Shown: positions 45,381 through 57,964 of the stretch, piece after piece | How the letters are laid out: each line of letters begins with the position of its first letter | Numbering within the stretch: position 1 is the stretch's first letter | DNA from: Pratylenchus scribneri | Lineage: Eukaryota > Nematoda > Chromadorea > Rhabditida > Pratylenchidae | DNA: 64,000 bases | Reading direction: 5' to 3' | NCBI GenBank assembly: GCA_030063045.1 | Contig: JAQSEB010000160.1 | Location: 310,001 to 374,000 of the forward strand | Program-made: the position numbers and the translations under genes | Notes under the pieces: generated by a model | Seen by the model: only the letters and a program-made list of their open reading frames with translations | What the model was told of the DNA's origin: nothing | Databases searched by the model: none

Positions 45381-46285
45381 GCCAAGTTAGAATAATTTCG
45401 CCTGTTCTGATTTTTAATTCCGCCTTGTTAGAATAATTCCGCCTGGTTAGAATAATTCCGCCTGATTAGAATAATTCCGCCTTGTTAGAATAATTCCGCC
45501 TGGTTAAGAATAATTCCGCCTGGTTAAGAATAATTCCGCCTGTTCTGATTTTTAATTCCGCCTGGTTAGAATAATTCCGCCTGTTCTGATTTATAATTCC
45601 GCCTTGTTAAGAATAATTCCGCCTGTTCTGATTTATAATTCCGCCTGGTTAGAATAATTCCGCCTGTTCTGATTTATAATTCTGCCTTGTTAGAATAATT
45701 CCGCCTTGTTAAGAATAATTCCGCCTGTTCTGATTTATAATTCTGCCTTGTTAGAATAATTCCGCCTTGTTAGAATAATTCCGCCTTGTTAGAATAATTC
45801 TGCCTTGTTAGAATAATTCCGCCTTGTTAGAATAATTCCGCCTGGTTAGAATAATTCCGCCTGGTTAAGAATAATTCCGCCTGTTCTGATTTTTAATTCC
45901 GCCTGGTTAGAATAATTCCGCCTGTTCTGATTTATAATTCCGCCTGGTTAGAATAATTCCGCCTGTTCTGATTTATAATTCCGCCTGGTTAGAATAATTC
46001 CGCCTCTTCTGATTTATAATTCTGCCTGGTTAGAATAATTCCGCCTGTTCTGATTTATAATTCCGCCTGGTTAGAATAATTCCGCCTCTTCTGATTTATA
46101 ATTCTGCCTGGTTAGAATAATTCCGCCTGTTCTGATTTATAATTCCGCCTGGTTAGAATAATTCCGCCTGTTCTGATTTATAATTCCGCCTGGTTAGAAT
46201 AATTCCACCTCTTCTGATTTATAATTCCGCCTCTGGTTAAGAATAATTCCGCCTGGTTAAAATAATTCCGCCTGTTCTGATTTAC
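45380..46285. repeat. 20-bp array at the inner end of the left arm
   Basis: About 40 units alternating AATTCCGCCTGGTTAGAAT-type (20 bp) and CCGCCTGTTCTGATTTATAA-type units. Its reverse complement is the array at 57965-58620. Confidence 0.92.
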
Positions 46286-46493
46286 CTGTTTCAATTTCGA
46301 AAAAAAAATCAAAAAAAATTTTGGTACCACAATTCGTAAGGATTACCCAAATACCAAAGTTTTAATATTTATAAAATTAACACCTATTTGTCCAAAAAAC
46401 ACTGAGACATGATGAATATAAATTTAAAAAATGAAAAAATCTGAAAAATTTGTCTTTTTTACAATAAAGCAAATTTATCATGAATTTTTAAAT

Positions 46494-49400
46494 TTAGTAA
46501 ATGGAATTGTTTCTGAAATGAATCGATTTGATCTCTTTTGTTTTATCTTTAAATTTTGCACAATTTTTGGAAATCATTTCCATTTGATTTGTCTGCACCA
46601 GATTTATTTCTAATAATTCTCCAACAATTTGTTCATATTCTCGTAATAATCGCAATTCATAGCAAAAATATTTCATTTCATTCCGATATTCTTCCTGATC
46701 AATTTGTTGCAATTTCATAATCAATTCCTGTTTCTTTAGGGCAAATTTCGCATTTGATATTTCATATTTTTGATGCTCGTCACACCAATACATGTTCAAT
46801 GATGACTAAAAAATAGAAATCAAAAAATAATAAATGTTAGAACGAAAAATTTTCAATCAATAAGGCTCCCAAAAAAATTGAAAAATGTTTTAATTTTTTT
46901 TTAAATATTTCATTTATACTCGTAGGCATTCATTGCTTACCACTTGTTAATTAAAAAGTAAGATAAAAATAATTTCTAAAATTTCAAAAATTTAACATCT
47001 AAGCTGGATTAAAAAATTGATTAACTCAACAGACAAAAATTTTTTTTTTGATTTTAGGTCTATGCTTTCCAAATCGAAAACTGAATATTTCTAACTTTTT
47101 CAATTAAAATAAATTTTTAATCCTCAAATTTTTCTGGTATGTGCCATCGAAATAGGAAACATAAAAAAAGATCTCGGAAAACATCATTCTAGATTTTGCA
47201 AAAAAAAAAATTAACAAAAATTAAATTTTTTATATTATATAAATGTTTGTTAATCTTCATTAGGAAATTAAGTAGAAATTCATACTATATGGAAATTCCT
47301 AAAATAGAAATTCGTAACAAGATAATGGAAGGTGGAAATCCTAGATCTTTTCTTTGAAATCAAAATTTAAAATATATATAACCATTTCAATGTATGCACA
47401 ATGTTTTTCTAACTTTCGATGAGCTTTTTCGCTTTCTTTCCCCACAAAATTTGCCTCAATCCAACGTCCGAATTCACTTCGGTTCCCTCCCTTACAAAAT
47501 GAATCCGTTTCAGCCCTTAATTCATTTATTTCCTTGATACAATTTTTCTCCGCTTTAACTAATGTTTTCATTGCTTTATCCACATCCTCCTGCTGCTCTA
47601 GTTGTTTTGTTCTGACTATGAAACTAATACAATAATCCTTATTGATATCTTTTTCTTCAACCAAATTTGGGTTATGCCCTTCCGTAATGCGGTATTTGAG
47701 TAAAGCAAAGCCAATTCGACGAATCAATGAAAATATTTTTTCCATATGTTTTTGCTGAAATCCAAAACAAATTAAGAATTTAGAAAATAACCATTGGAAT
47801 TACATCGATAAAAAATCAAATAAAAATTAATAAATAAAAATTCCAAATAAATTAAATATTAAAAAAAGATCTTGGAAATAATCTAATTTCTATTTTTTAT
47901 TTTTACCTTGAATTCTTTTGCACAAAAATTATGTGTATTATCCAATGCCTGCCATTTTTTCGTTAATTTCTCGCCTTGTTTTTTCTTTTCGTCCAAATCA
48001 TCTTTTTTCGGCATGTATATTTTTTCCTCAAATTCATCACAAATATTTAGACTTTCCATCGCCTTATCCTCATTATAAACAAAACCTTTATTCAAATATG
48101 TGTTTTCAATGTATTCTCTAATGGACTTTTTGCCCTTAACAGAATATTCATATTCTCCATCTTCATTCTTCACAATTTTAAAAGCAAACTGCAATGTAAA
48201 ATATAAGATGAATAAATTTATATAAAATTAATAATATATACATATACCTTCATATTTATTCATATTTTAACTAAAAAAACTGTACAAAAATGCCTATATA
48301 CCCAAAAGCTCTGTAAACAAAATCTTTGCAAAAAAATATACATTTTTAATTTTATTTTAGGGTTTAGAGTTTAGACTAGGACTTGAATTTTGCTATCGGA
48401 GTATAATGAAAGAGTTAGAAAGAAAGTAAAACGCCCTTAATAATTTTTTTCTTAAGGGATTTTATTTCAACTATTTTTGGTGTAGGAATTTTAGTGTGAA
48501 TTTATTTTAGTGTCAAAAACCCGGCGTTTTTGGACATTTTTATGAGCCAGGTACCCGGCACATTTTAAAACACAACCGGGTCCGGAAGCCGGCCCGGTAA
48601 TTTTTTTTCGTAATTTTCCGAAAACCGGCCAAAACCGGCTCTTTTTTGCCGGGCCTGGGTAATTTCTGAAAAAAAACCCGGAACCGGGCCCGGAAATTTT
48701 GAAAAACCGAACTATAATTTTTTCCCTTTTCTTTGTATTATAGCAGTTTGGATTCCAATTTTTCACCTTGGTTTCCGATTTTTTCGTCTTGAACGATTTT
48801 TTCATCCCCTTTAAAGAGGAAAACAAAGAATAAAGAAGAGCCGCAGGTTCTTTGGAAGATGATGCTTTTTCGTTTGCTCTTGTCTTTAAAAATTCCAGGG
48901 CCGCCGAAACATAGGATTTATTGCTTTTTGATGTTGAATTGTATTTTGCTTTTCTGCCGGATGTGTTGTTGCTTCTGTCTCCAATCAAAATTCCTTTTCC
49001 AAGACTTTTCCTATTCTTCCGCATAAATACTGAACTTATTGTAGAGCCGGGAGAAAATCCTTTTAAGAATTTTTTATTTAATAATTAATTTGCCGACAAA
49101 AATTGAAATTGCCAAAAAAGGAATATATAATGTTAAAATAATTACATTGAAATTTTTTTCGACAAATTTAAATATTTTCTTTTTTTAATTCATATAATAT
49201 TTTATTCGAACCTATTCCTTTTCCTTTGTCCTTTACTTTTTCCTCCTCATTAATATCATAATTCATCATTTCTTTGCTTCCAATTTCACTTTCCGTGAAT
49301 TCCTTCCCATCATCGCTGATAGAATAATGTTTAAATTTCCGCCTTAATTTACTAGCAATCGGATCCTTTACCCTTTCAATTTCAAATTCAGGGATTTCAA

Positions 49401-50231
49401 CATTGAGGTGCGCAAATCCTTTCTTCTTATCTTCTTCCTTTTCGCTTTCATAGTCAATTTCACTTTTCCCGGATTCATCCTCATCATCATCACTAGTAGA
49501 GGGTGAAAATTTTTGCCCTAATGTACTAGAGCTTCCATATTGAGATTTAGGGATGTTAAGGGGCGTTAATCCATCCATCAAATCTTCCACCACTTTGACA
49601 TCCGCCAAATTCCGGGATCCAAATTCTATATTTAAAAATAAGTTACTATATTGAATTTAAGATATGCCCCTAATAAATTGAGGAGTCAAATTTTTCGCCA
49701 TTTAAAATAACTCATTATGGGCTGAACCAATTTTGGTATTTTTAATAAATAAAAAAGCAAAATTTTGAATATTCGATATTACTAAATTTATTTAAACTGG
49801 CTCAGAAATTGTCAGAATAATGCACAAAAAAGCATTCAAAATTGCTTTTTTAAAGATTATCGAAATTTGCACTTGTTTTTGGCATACATTTCTGAATCAA
49901 TTTTAATAAAATTACATTAATTAAATGTCCAACAAACAATTAGCTCTTTAATTTTATTAAAAAATCGAATCACATTTGGTTCAATTTTAATGAGTTATTA
50001 ATTATAAACGGCGCCAAACTGGCCCAGCTACAAGTTTACTGGCTTTGTAAAACATGCAGTCTTTTCGTCTTTTTTTTGAAAATGTTTTTAGAATTAAATT
50101 ATTTTAAATAATTTTCTAGTTTGAATTGCATAATAACTTTAAAAATTACCTCCAGCGGCATCAATAATGTCGAAAATTAAAAGAAAAGCCAACATGAAGA
50201 AAATCTGGCATTTTGACGAAAATCGGAGCAT
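46494..50231 (-). CDS. Secreted protein paralogue A, unrecognised family
   Basis: Exons 50231-50150, 49625-49212, 49029-48713 (or to 48491), 48188-47907, 47754-47383 and 46805-46494; with the 48713 donor this gives 592 aa in frame. Starts with a signal peptide (FFMLAFLLIFDIIDAA). Then an acidic low-complexity region (STSDDDEDESGKSE), a basic Ser/Lys-rich region, and a conserved C-terminal half shared with paralogue B: IREYIENTYLN, IGFALLKYRI, SFCKGGN...WIEANFV, HCAYIEM and SSLNMYWC. If the weak donor at 48713 is not used, translation runs through a CCGG-rich repeat to a stop at 48491, giving 344 aa with a repeat-encoded tail and leaving the downstream exons separate. Function unknown. Confidence 0.6.
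48515..48712. repeat. CCGG-rich self-complementary repeat at a splice donor
   Basis: Dense AACCGGGCCCGG / CCGGCCCGGT / AAAACCGGC words in both orientations; begins exactly at the likely donor of exon 3 of paralogue A and adds a Gly/Pro/Lys tail to the frame if unspliced. Absent from paralogue B. Confidence 0.7.
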
Positions 50232-51872
50232 GCGAGTAAAATAATTTTACAAATTCACAGACAATGTTTTACCAAGGTGAATTAAATGAAAGGAATGAAG
50301 AATATATGAAATATGGACTATTTTTTAAGGCATCGTCCCCCCCCCCCCCCATGGCATCATCAGAATCAGAATATTGTTGGCATCGGGGAGACATCCCTTT
50401 CCCCCATCTCCTTTGCCCCACCTTCTGACTGACCCAAAATGGCCAAATTTTGCAGTTTTTTGCCCTAATAAGTCACATTTATTAAATTCAAAATGGCCAA
50501 ATTTTGCTGGCATTTTGAAGACATCCCTCCAATTCATTGAGGGAAGAAGCATTCCATTGATTGAATCAGACCCTCGCGCAGCCACAATCATCAATCAAGA
50601 CTCCCAAATAGCGCATCAAAATGAGGCCTAAAATAACAATTCCCCTTAAAATTGAGAGAAAAATGCCAGCCTGAACGGACGCCCGCTTCTCCCATTGGTG
50701 AAAATGAAAAAAGCAAATTGTTATCGGTTAGAGAAATTTTTAATTGGAATAGAGACCAGCGAATTGAAAATCGTTCGGACTGGATTACGGAATGGAAAAA
50801 TTCCGTGCCGGATCCAGGTTTACGGATCCGTATGAAAATCCGGTCCGGAAATAATCCGGAAAATCTGCAAATATACGGATTCCTGACTACGGATCCGTAT
50901 GAATCCGTGCGGAACCGGAATCCGTGCCGGTCACTAAATTGGAAATAATAAAAGCGAAAGGAGGACATTAATTGAATGGAAATGGAAGGAAGTCAAATTA
51001 TAAATTGTCTCTACAATCCAATGTTCAAAATCTCCTCTCCCTGAAAAATGGTCACAATCAATAATTATAAAATTATAATTAAAAATGTTTAAATTTTCGG
51101 TTGATTATGATCTACATATATCTATCCTTCCCAAATCTATTATGCAATTGGTGAATTAGAAAATCCATTAACAAAATCATTCCGTTTTTGTGGAATATCC
51201 TCATCTTTGAGAACAGAAGCCGTTTTTTTCTAAAAGCCACTTTTTCTTCTTCCGAATAGCATATTGCTTTCCTGAATTGGTTGCTTTCTAATTTAGTTTT
51301 GGCTAAATGAAGAGCCCAGGGTAAGAATAATTGGTATTATTTGTTAATGATCGTTTAGTTGAATCCTTGATTTTGATAATAAATGACCAAATGGTTACAA
51401 CAGCAGGCCAACAAGCCGGAATCATATTTATACATTGATTGTGCATGCAGTGGATGGGTATATCTTTTACTTTATATTAAAAATATTTCATCTATAAATT
51501 TTTGTTTATTTAATTTCCAAACTAGCAGGGCTGACAAAAGTTTATGGCTTTTTTTAGTGTCCGAGTGAAAAATTTATTGCTTCAGTATTGAAAAAAGCGC
51601 GGAGAATTTTTCAGTTCCTAAAGATTCAATTTACATTTTTAAGTTTCGAGGAAGTAGACGAATTTTTAAAGTTTTATTGATAATAATATGAAATCACTAA
51701 TTGAGTAAATATGCATTCAGCTGAAGAAAATAAAATTCCAAATCCGAGGATAATTAAATATAAATTAAAAAAAAAGGACATACAATATATATGATATGGA
51801 AATTATGAATGAACTTTACACAGTTAAAATACAAAAATATAACACCGAGGACAAAATTTGGTGAATTAAATG
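50232..51872. repeat. Upstream region of paralogue A, copy of that of paralogue B
   Basis: 50337-50700 matches 57318-57660 in order: a run of C (14 and 17 bases), GGCCAAATTTTGCAG-type words, GAAGCATTCCATTGATTG, CCTCGCGC.GCCA, AATGCCAGCCTG and ACGCCCGCTT. This shows the tandem duplication included 5' DNA. No gene supported in the rest. Confidence 0.65.
50805..50940. repeat. TCCGGA/GGATCCG-rich self-complementary repeat
   Basis: GGATCCGTA, AATCCGG and CCGGAAT words recur in both orientations within about 135 bp, similar in style to the CCGG block at 48.6 kb and the CTCCGACTCCGG block at 56.5 kb but with a different core. Confidence 0.6.
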
Positions 51873-54800
51873 TTAAAAAGAATGGTTTCTGAAATGATTT
51901 GATTTGTTGTCTTTTGTTTTAATTTCTGCTGCACTTTTCGAATGAACATGTTTATTACCTGAAAAATTTAATTAAAATAGATTTAAAATAAAAGTGGAAT
52001 TTATTATATAAAATTTTTAAAAATTTATTTTAAAATGGGATTGATCTCTCAATGCATACTTAAAGCAATATCATAGAAAAATGTCTGAGAAAATTCAGGC
52101 AACTTTTAAAAATTTGAACGAATTTATTGAAATAATTATAAAATTTTACCAAACTTAGGATTTAGGAACATAAGACTTGATGCAAAATTTTTAGTAACCA
52201 ATTTTTGTAGCAATTAAATTTTTTTACTAAATGAAAAACTGTCGAAATTTGCTAGATCGGCTAATTTTTTATCTTTTTTTTGCAGTAAATTTCTGATCAA
52301 TTGAATGTGATCGATATGTTGGATCACAAAATGCATGGTGAGATTAACAAAAAATAAAGTTTTAAAAGAATATTAATCTTAAAATAATTACTGTGGTAAA
52401 ATCGAGCTAATTTCCATTGACAATATAGAAAAAGAGGTCATTAAATATTCAAATTATATTTTAAATAATTATAAAAAAATTCTTTTCAATATTTTAAATT
52501 CATAATTACTTGTTGATGATGTAGATGGATGTGTCGGAGAATTTTCATTTTCTTTTCCCTCCGGCAAAATTTCCGATTGATGATCTTCCTCCTTAAATGA
52601 GATTAATTAATTAATTCAATTATGCATTTTATTTAATTTATTACATTTTCCTGCTCAAAGTGGTCACAATTTGTAGTAATTTCCTTCATTTGATCGGCCT
52701 GTTCCGGACTTATTCCCAATAAATCTTTTAGTATTGAATTTTCAAAATTCAGACTAATTTTTTCCAAAAATTCTTTAGCAGCAGAATATTCTGGAGTAAC
52801 CACAGAACCTTCATTCAGCGGATACAGACTAATTTTTTTCAACAATTCTCCGGCACTTTGTTCATTTTCTCGCAATTTTTGAATGCGTTCACAAATATTT
52901 TCCATTTCCTTTTTATATTCCGTTTTCTGCTTTTCGTTTTGTTTCTCTAGGACCGATTCCCCTTTTGATGTTTTATATATTTTATGCTTTTTGCACCAAA
53001 AAATACCAATATCCAGGGATGACTAAATTAAAAATAGGCAATTATTCAGAATTTTAGTATTAGATTAAAATTAGTTCAAACTTAATTTTGCTTTAAGAAA
53101 TTATTTAATATTTAAAATATTTCTTAATTCTCTGATACTAATGAAAAGAATTGTCTAATTGTAAGTTTAGTTTCCTAATTTATGTCATATATTAAATTTC
53201 TCTAATAAGATTCATATCCAGCTCCAAGTATAGCCAAAATCTTTGCCCTTTCCCTAATTTAAGCTTAAATCCTAGTCTTATCTCCTTGGGTTATTATTTT
53301 TTTTGCTACTAAAAACAGTTTTTGAATTCTATTTAATCATCAGAAACCGGTTTTAGACCACAAAAATACCATTTTGTAGATCTCATCGAGATGCATCGAT
53401 TGGTATATAATTTGTCATGTTTTGCTCAAAATTAAAGGGTATTAAACTATTTAAATCATTTTTCCAGTTTTTGGTTTTTAACTTTTTAATTTTGGTCAAA
53501 CCATGACAAATTATATACCAATCGATCCGTCTCGCTGAAATCAACAAATTGGTATAAAATTTATTGTATCTAAACCGGTTCCTGATTTATTAGAATTCAA
53601 AAACTTTTTTTCTGCAAAAAAATTTATTTTCTGCAAAAAAAAATTTCCTTATAATAAGTGATCCTTCATTAATACATTTTCTTAAGGCTTAAAATCAAAT
53701 TTAAAATAAAATAACCATCTCAATGAATGCGCAATAATTTGCTAGCCTCTGATGCAATTTATGGCGTACATCAATTCCCATTTCTTCGTCATGTTTTCCA
53801 TTATTCTCCACAAAATTTGCCTCAATCCATTTTCCAAGTTGACTTTGGTCTCCATTCCCGCCTTTACAAAATGGATCCATCTGCTCCCGTAATTTCGTCA
53901 TTTCTGGGGAACAATTCTTCTTGGCTTGTTCAAATAATAATTTCATTGCTTTTTCCGCTAATGTTTCATCCTCTTTTAATTTATTTACAAAATTAACGCA
54001 ATAAGTTTTCTCATTGTCCCTTTCTTTTTTCATTTTTAATTTTTTTTCTTCTTTAGTTAATCCATTAAATTGTTTATCGCGTTCAGCATTGAGCTCAAGT
54101 AAAATATTTGAATGATGATGCATTTTAGCAATGCGATATTTGAGTAGAATAATGCCAATCCGATGCATGAATAAAAATATTTTTTCAATGTGCTTTTGCT
54201 GAAATTAACAAATGATAATAATTTAGGCAGTGTTGTAAATATGGAAAATCCAAAATTTATTTCCATTTTTTATTTCCACAATTGTTAAATCGAGCACTTA
54301 GAGAAACATGTCTTTGGAAAAATTGATTTCGTTTTTCTATTAATTTGGCTCAACAATAATAATATTTAAATATATTAAAATAAACTTTAAAAATAAATCA
54401 AATTTCTTTTTTTTTTTAAATTTATCACCTTGAATTCATTTGCGCAATAATTTTGTGCATTTTTCAATGCCGCCTTTATTTTCTCCAATTCCATCTTTTG
54501 TTTTTTTGTTCTTTGAGCTATTTTCTGCCAGTATTTTTTATTCTCAATTTCAATTTTATCACAAATTTTCAGGCTTTCCGCTGCCTTTTCGGCATTATAA
54601 TTTTCATTTAAATATGTCAATTCAATGTGTTCTTTAATTGTAACTTTGCCATCAAGTGAATATTCTCCATTCTCCAAAATATGAAACTGCAAAATATTAA
54701 ATAAATAAATTTAATAAATTAGATGTTTATAAATATTTTTTGGAAATTGTGCAATTGCAGGCTAAATTTTGGATAAATTAATTTTAAAATTCTCGGTTTT

Positions 54801-57097
54801 CTAGCTTTAATAGAAGCACGAGAATAGACTCATTTGACTAGATAAATTAGTTTATGAAATTTTAATTTCAGAACGGTAGAACTGAACCGTTGTTTTAAAC
54901 CAAATATTATTAATTGAAATCTAATAGACTAAATTAACAATGCATAATCAAGTGGACCCAATCCATGTCTATAACTAAAAAGTAAGAAGAGATTTCCAAA
55001 ATTGGTTATCCCAGTAACTAGCCATTTCCGGAATTGTCCAATATCAGAAATTTTAATGAAAATATTTTTTCTACCTTATTTACTTATTATAGAGCCATAT
55101 GTAAATTACGCATTAAGAAAGTGTTTTAAAACATAATTAAAATTGGATAAGTTTAAAGCTAGGCTAATTCTATAAAAAAGAGAACTATGATTAATTATGA
55201 GCAAAATGGAAGTTTTGACACAGAATTTTAATTGGTAAAAAATACTTTAAATGCTAAAAATACTTTTGGTGCAAAAAATATTTATTATTCAAATTATTCT
55301 CACTTCTTTTTCTTTGCCGCCGAGACAACATAGCATTTTCGATTTGAGTGATTTTTTCAATTTGTTTTCCGATTTTTTCACCACGTCGGAATCCAATTTA
55401 TGTAAATTTAATTTCAAATTCACTGTATTGTGTCCCTTTTTCGTCATACACGGGATTTGCAATAAAGAAGGAAGAGGATGAGGAGGGGAAGATTTGGAAT
55501 TGGGAGGAGATTTCGGTGCTTTTTTGTGGAATTTTTTTGGCAAAAATGCGCCAATCTTTTTTAAAGCATTTGATTTATTCCTTTGCGGAATTGAATTGTT
55601 ATTGGCTCCCGATTCGGAGAGGCTTTTGTTTCCAATAAAAGGCTTCTTCATTTCTTTTACCTTTTTAAGCTCTAATTCTATTTTTAATTTTAATTTTCCC
55701 TTTCCCTTATTCTTTTCTATTTCCTCCGCGGGTTCAATTCCATTCTCATTGACTTCTTCACCATGGCTTTCAATTTCATGGCTTGTGATAGTGCTCTCCG
55801 ATGATTCAAGTTCTGTATTTTTAAAAATTAAATTGAATTTTATTTTTTTGGCAACCTTCAATCTCTATATTTTTGTCTCCTGTATTAAGGCTGTCATTTG
55901 TATTTCCACTTTTGTCAATATTATTGGGCATTATAATTTCGCTGTCGGGGTCAGATGAAGATTCTATTAATAATAAATTTATTATTATAATTAATTATTC
56001 AACCAGATATTTTATGAGGAGCGAGCGTATCATTTTTCACTCCTTCTTTTGTTGCCTCCCCCAAATCCGAGGGTTCATTTTCTTTTGTGTTTTAATTTAT
56101 ACTTTTTTATGGTTTAATCATCGGACCATATTAAAAATTGTGAGAAGTAAAATATTCTTAAAAATTTCTATAGATATTTTGGGTTAGGGATTTTGAGGTG
56201 AATGGCGGACAAAATTCAAGTGTTTTTAGAACACCCAGAGTTAAATTATTCCGTGAAATTGTGGATTTTCCTAGGATGGACTCGATAATAATAATTTCCT
56301 TGGATATTCCAATTACAGTACTATAATATATTCCTTAAGGCTCACTTCATTTTAGTAAACATTTAAGCTAGAAACAGTGAAATCCCACAAGGTTTCTGGC
56401 CACGGAATGGCACAGATAGCCGAAGGCATGCTGAGTCGGAAGGTTGGGGGGGGGGGGGGGGGGGGATATTTTTTTATAAACAGAGCTGTGCTTTTAATAA
56501 ATTTTGACTCCGACACCGTACTCCGACCTTTCAAATTTAGCTCCGATTCCGCACTCCATGCTTTCCAATTTTTGACTCCGACTCCAACTTCGGAGTCGTT
56601 CTAAAACTCGACTCCGACTCCGGAGTTTGACTCCGCAGAAATTTTTTTAAAGTAATTTCGATTTGGCTCCAGCCAGGACATTTTTGTGCAAAATTAAAAT
56701 ATATTTCCGAAAATGACATAATTACGGTACGAAAATTTCAATTTTAGTCAAAATAAACCAATTTTTTAAAAAATTAGGTAAAAAATACAATTTTTTAAAA
56801 TAAAAATCCGGAGTTGACCGGAATCCGGAGTCGTTAAAAATTTTTGACTCCGACTCCCAACTCCGACCTTTTCAATTTTCGACTCCGATTCCGACTCCAG
56901 CTCAGCTCCGGAGCGGAGTCGGAGTTGGAGTCAGAGCCGGACCCAGCTCTGTTTATAAATAGTTTTTAGTGGGGAATTAAATTATTTTAAAAATTACCTT
57001 CACTTTCAATTGTTTCTTTCATTCCATCAACAGTGTCGAGAATTAAAAGAAGAGCCGACAGGGAGAAAATTAAAAATTTCGATGAAAAAAGGAGCAT
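51873..57097 (-). CDS. Secreted protein paralogue B, unrecognised family
   Basis: Eight exons: 57097-56998, 55963-55856, 55812-55304, 54686-54429, 54198-53716, 53022-52645, 52591-52510 and 51958-51873; 2,004 nt, 667 aa, every junction in phase. Signal peptide LIFSLSALLLILDTVDG. An acidic Ser/Asn-rich segment, a long Lys-rich segment (KNKGKGKLKLKIELELKK) and then the domain shared with A: IKEHIELTYLN, HRIGIILLKYRI, DPFCKGGN...WIEANFV, NYCAFIEM, SSLDIGIFWC. Conserved cysteines outside the low-complexity part suggest an extracellular fold. The penultimate exons (THPSTSSTS) have no counterpart in A. No known family recognised; a secreted, rapidly changing family such as an effector is possible only by analogy. 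Confidence 0.65.
53317..53605. mobile_element. Foldback element F5, in intron 5 of paralogue B
   Basis: Outer ends AGTTTTTGAATTCTA and its complement; inside, AAACCGGTTTTAG and ATCTCATCGAGATGCATCG with complements on the other arm. Same family as F4 at 21264. Confidence 0.8.
56446..56465. repeat. Homopolymer run of 20 G
   Basis: Uninterrupted G run inside intron 1 of paralogue B (minus strand: C run), next to the CTCCGACTCC repeat. Confidence 0.9.
56500..56955. repeat. GACTCCGGAGTC-rich self-complementary repeat
   Basis: GACTCCGACTCCG, CGGAGTC and CCGGAGT words in both orientations over about 450 bp, inside intron 1 of paralogue B. Confidence 0.75.
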
Positions 57098-57960
57098 GAT
57101 GGTTGATGGGTAAAATATTATTACAAATCCAGACCGACTTTTAAAGGAGAATTAAATGAAGGGTTTAGAAAATATAAAATCTATTTTTAATATTATGATA
57201 ATAAATAGATTACGGAAAAATGTAGCCACTATTGTAGCCCCTAAACTATAATTCTATCTTTCTCTCCCTTAAACTACCCTCCGAAATGGCCAAATTTTGC
57301 AGCCATTGGGTAAACAACCCCCCCCCCCCCCCCCATTCCTATCTAAGGCCCATCCGAAGCCTCATCTATCGGTCCCAATGGCCAAGCTTTTGAAGCCAAC
57401 AGTGGGATCGGAAGGCACAAAGTTCCTCCAGAAAGGTCAAGAAAAGGATGGGCTCCAGGACCAGCAGAAGGGAGCATTCCATTGATTGGATTTGTACTTC
57501 GTGCTGCCGGCCCTGTGATGGGAGAACCACTCCATTGATTGGATTGGTCCTCGCGCGGCCAAAATCATCCCTCAAAATCATCAGAATGGGCCAGAAAAGA
57601 AGCTCTTCAAAGAGAGAAAAAAAATGCCAGCCTGGGCGACGCCCGCTTATTCAATTGGAAGAAACGACGGCAAAATTTTTGGGCAGGAGAAAATATTCTT
57701 ATAGGAAATATAAGAAGAAAAAGAAAACAATATATGATGATGGAATTGGATGAAGCCGAGAGTAATAAGAGAGTGCCAATGCCGATGCCTAAAGGAAAGA
57801 TCACAGAGGATGGAAAAAGACAAATTGATCACTAAATGTAAAGCGGCCATTGTTTAGAAGGAAAATCACCCGAGAGGAAATTTCCACCACAGTTTTTTTC
57901 AAAAGTCAGCAGAGCAGTGTGGTCTATTTCGATTTATGTCGAATATTACTTAGATTTATT
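57098..57960. other. Upstream region of paralogue B
   Basis: Contains the block duplicated at 50337-50700 and a run of 17 C (57318-57334). Open frames here are not supported as genes. Confidence 0.5.
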
Positions 57961-57964
57961 TAGC

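Larger units (their letters stand above)
42930..45440. repeat. Left arm of a 2.5-kb inverted duplication
   Basis: Pairs with about 58590-61060 on the opposite strand. Translations of 44160-45131 and 58878-59849 are identical. The arm continues without break beyond the gene into AGACTTCCTAAGATTAACTC and into the 20-bp array. Confidence 0.9.

Noticed and set aside
50325..50968. Overlapping frames on both strands upstream of paralogue A
   Set aside because: They lie in a duplicated non-coding block and a TCCGGA-rich repeat; no consistent start, splice sites or homology.
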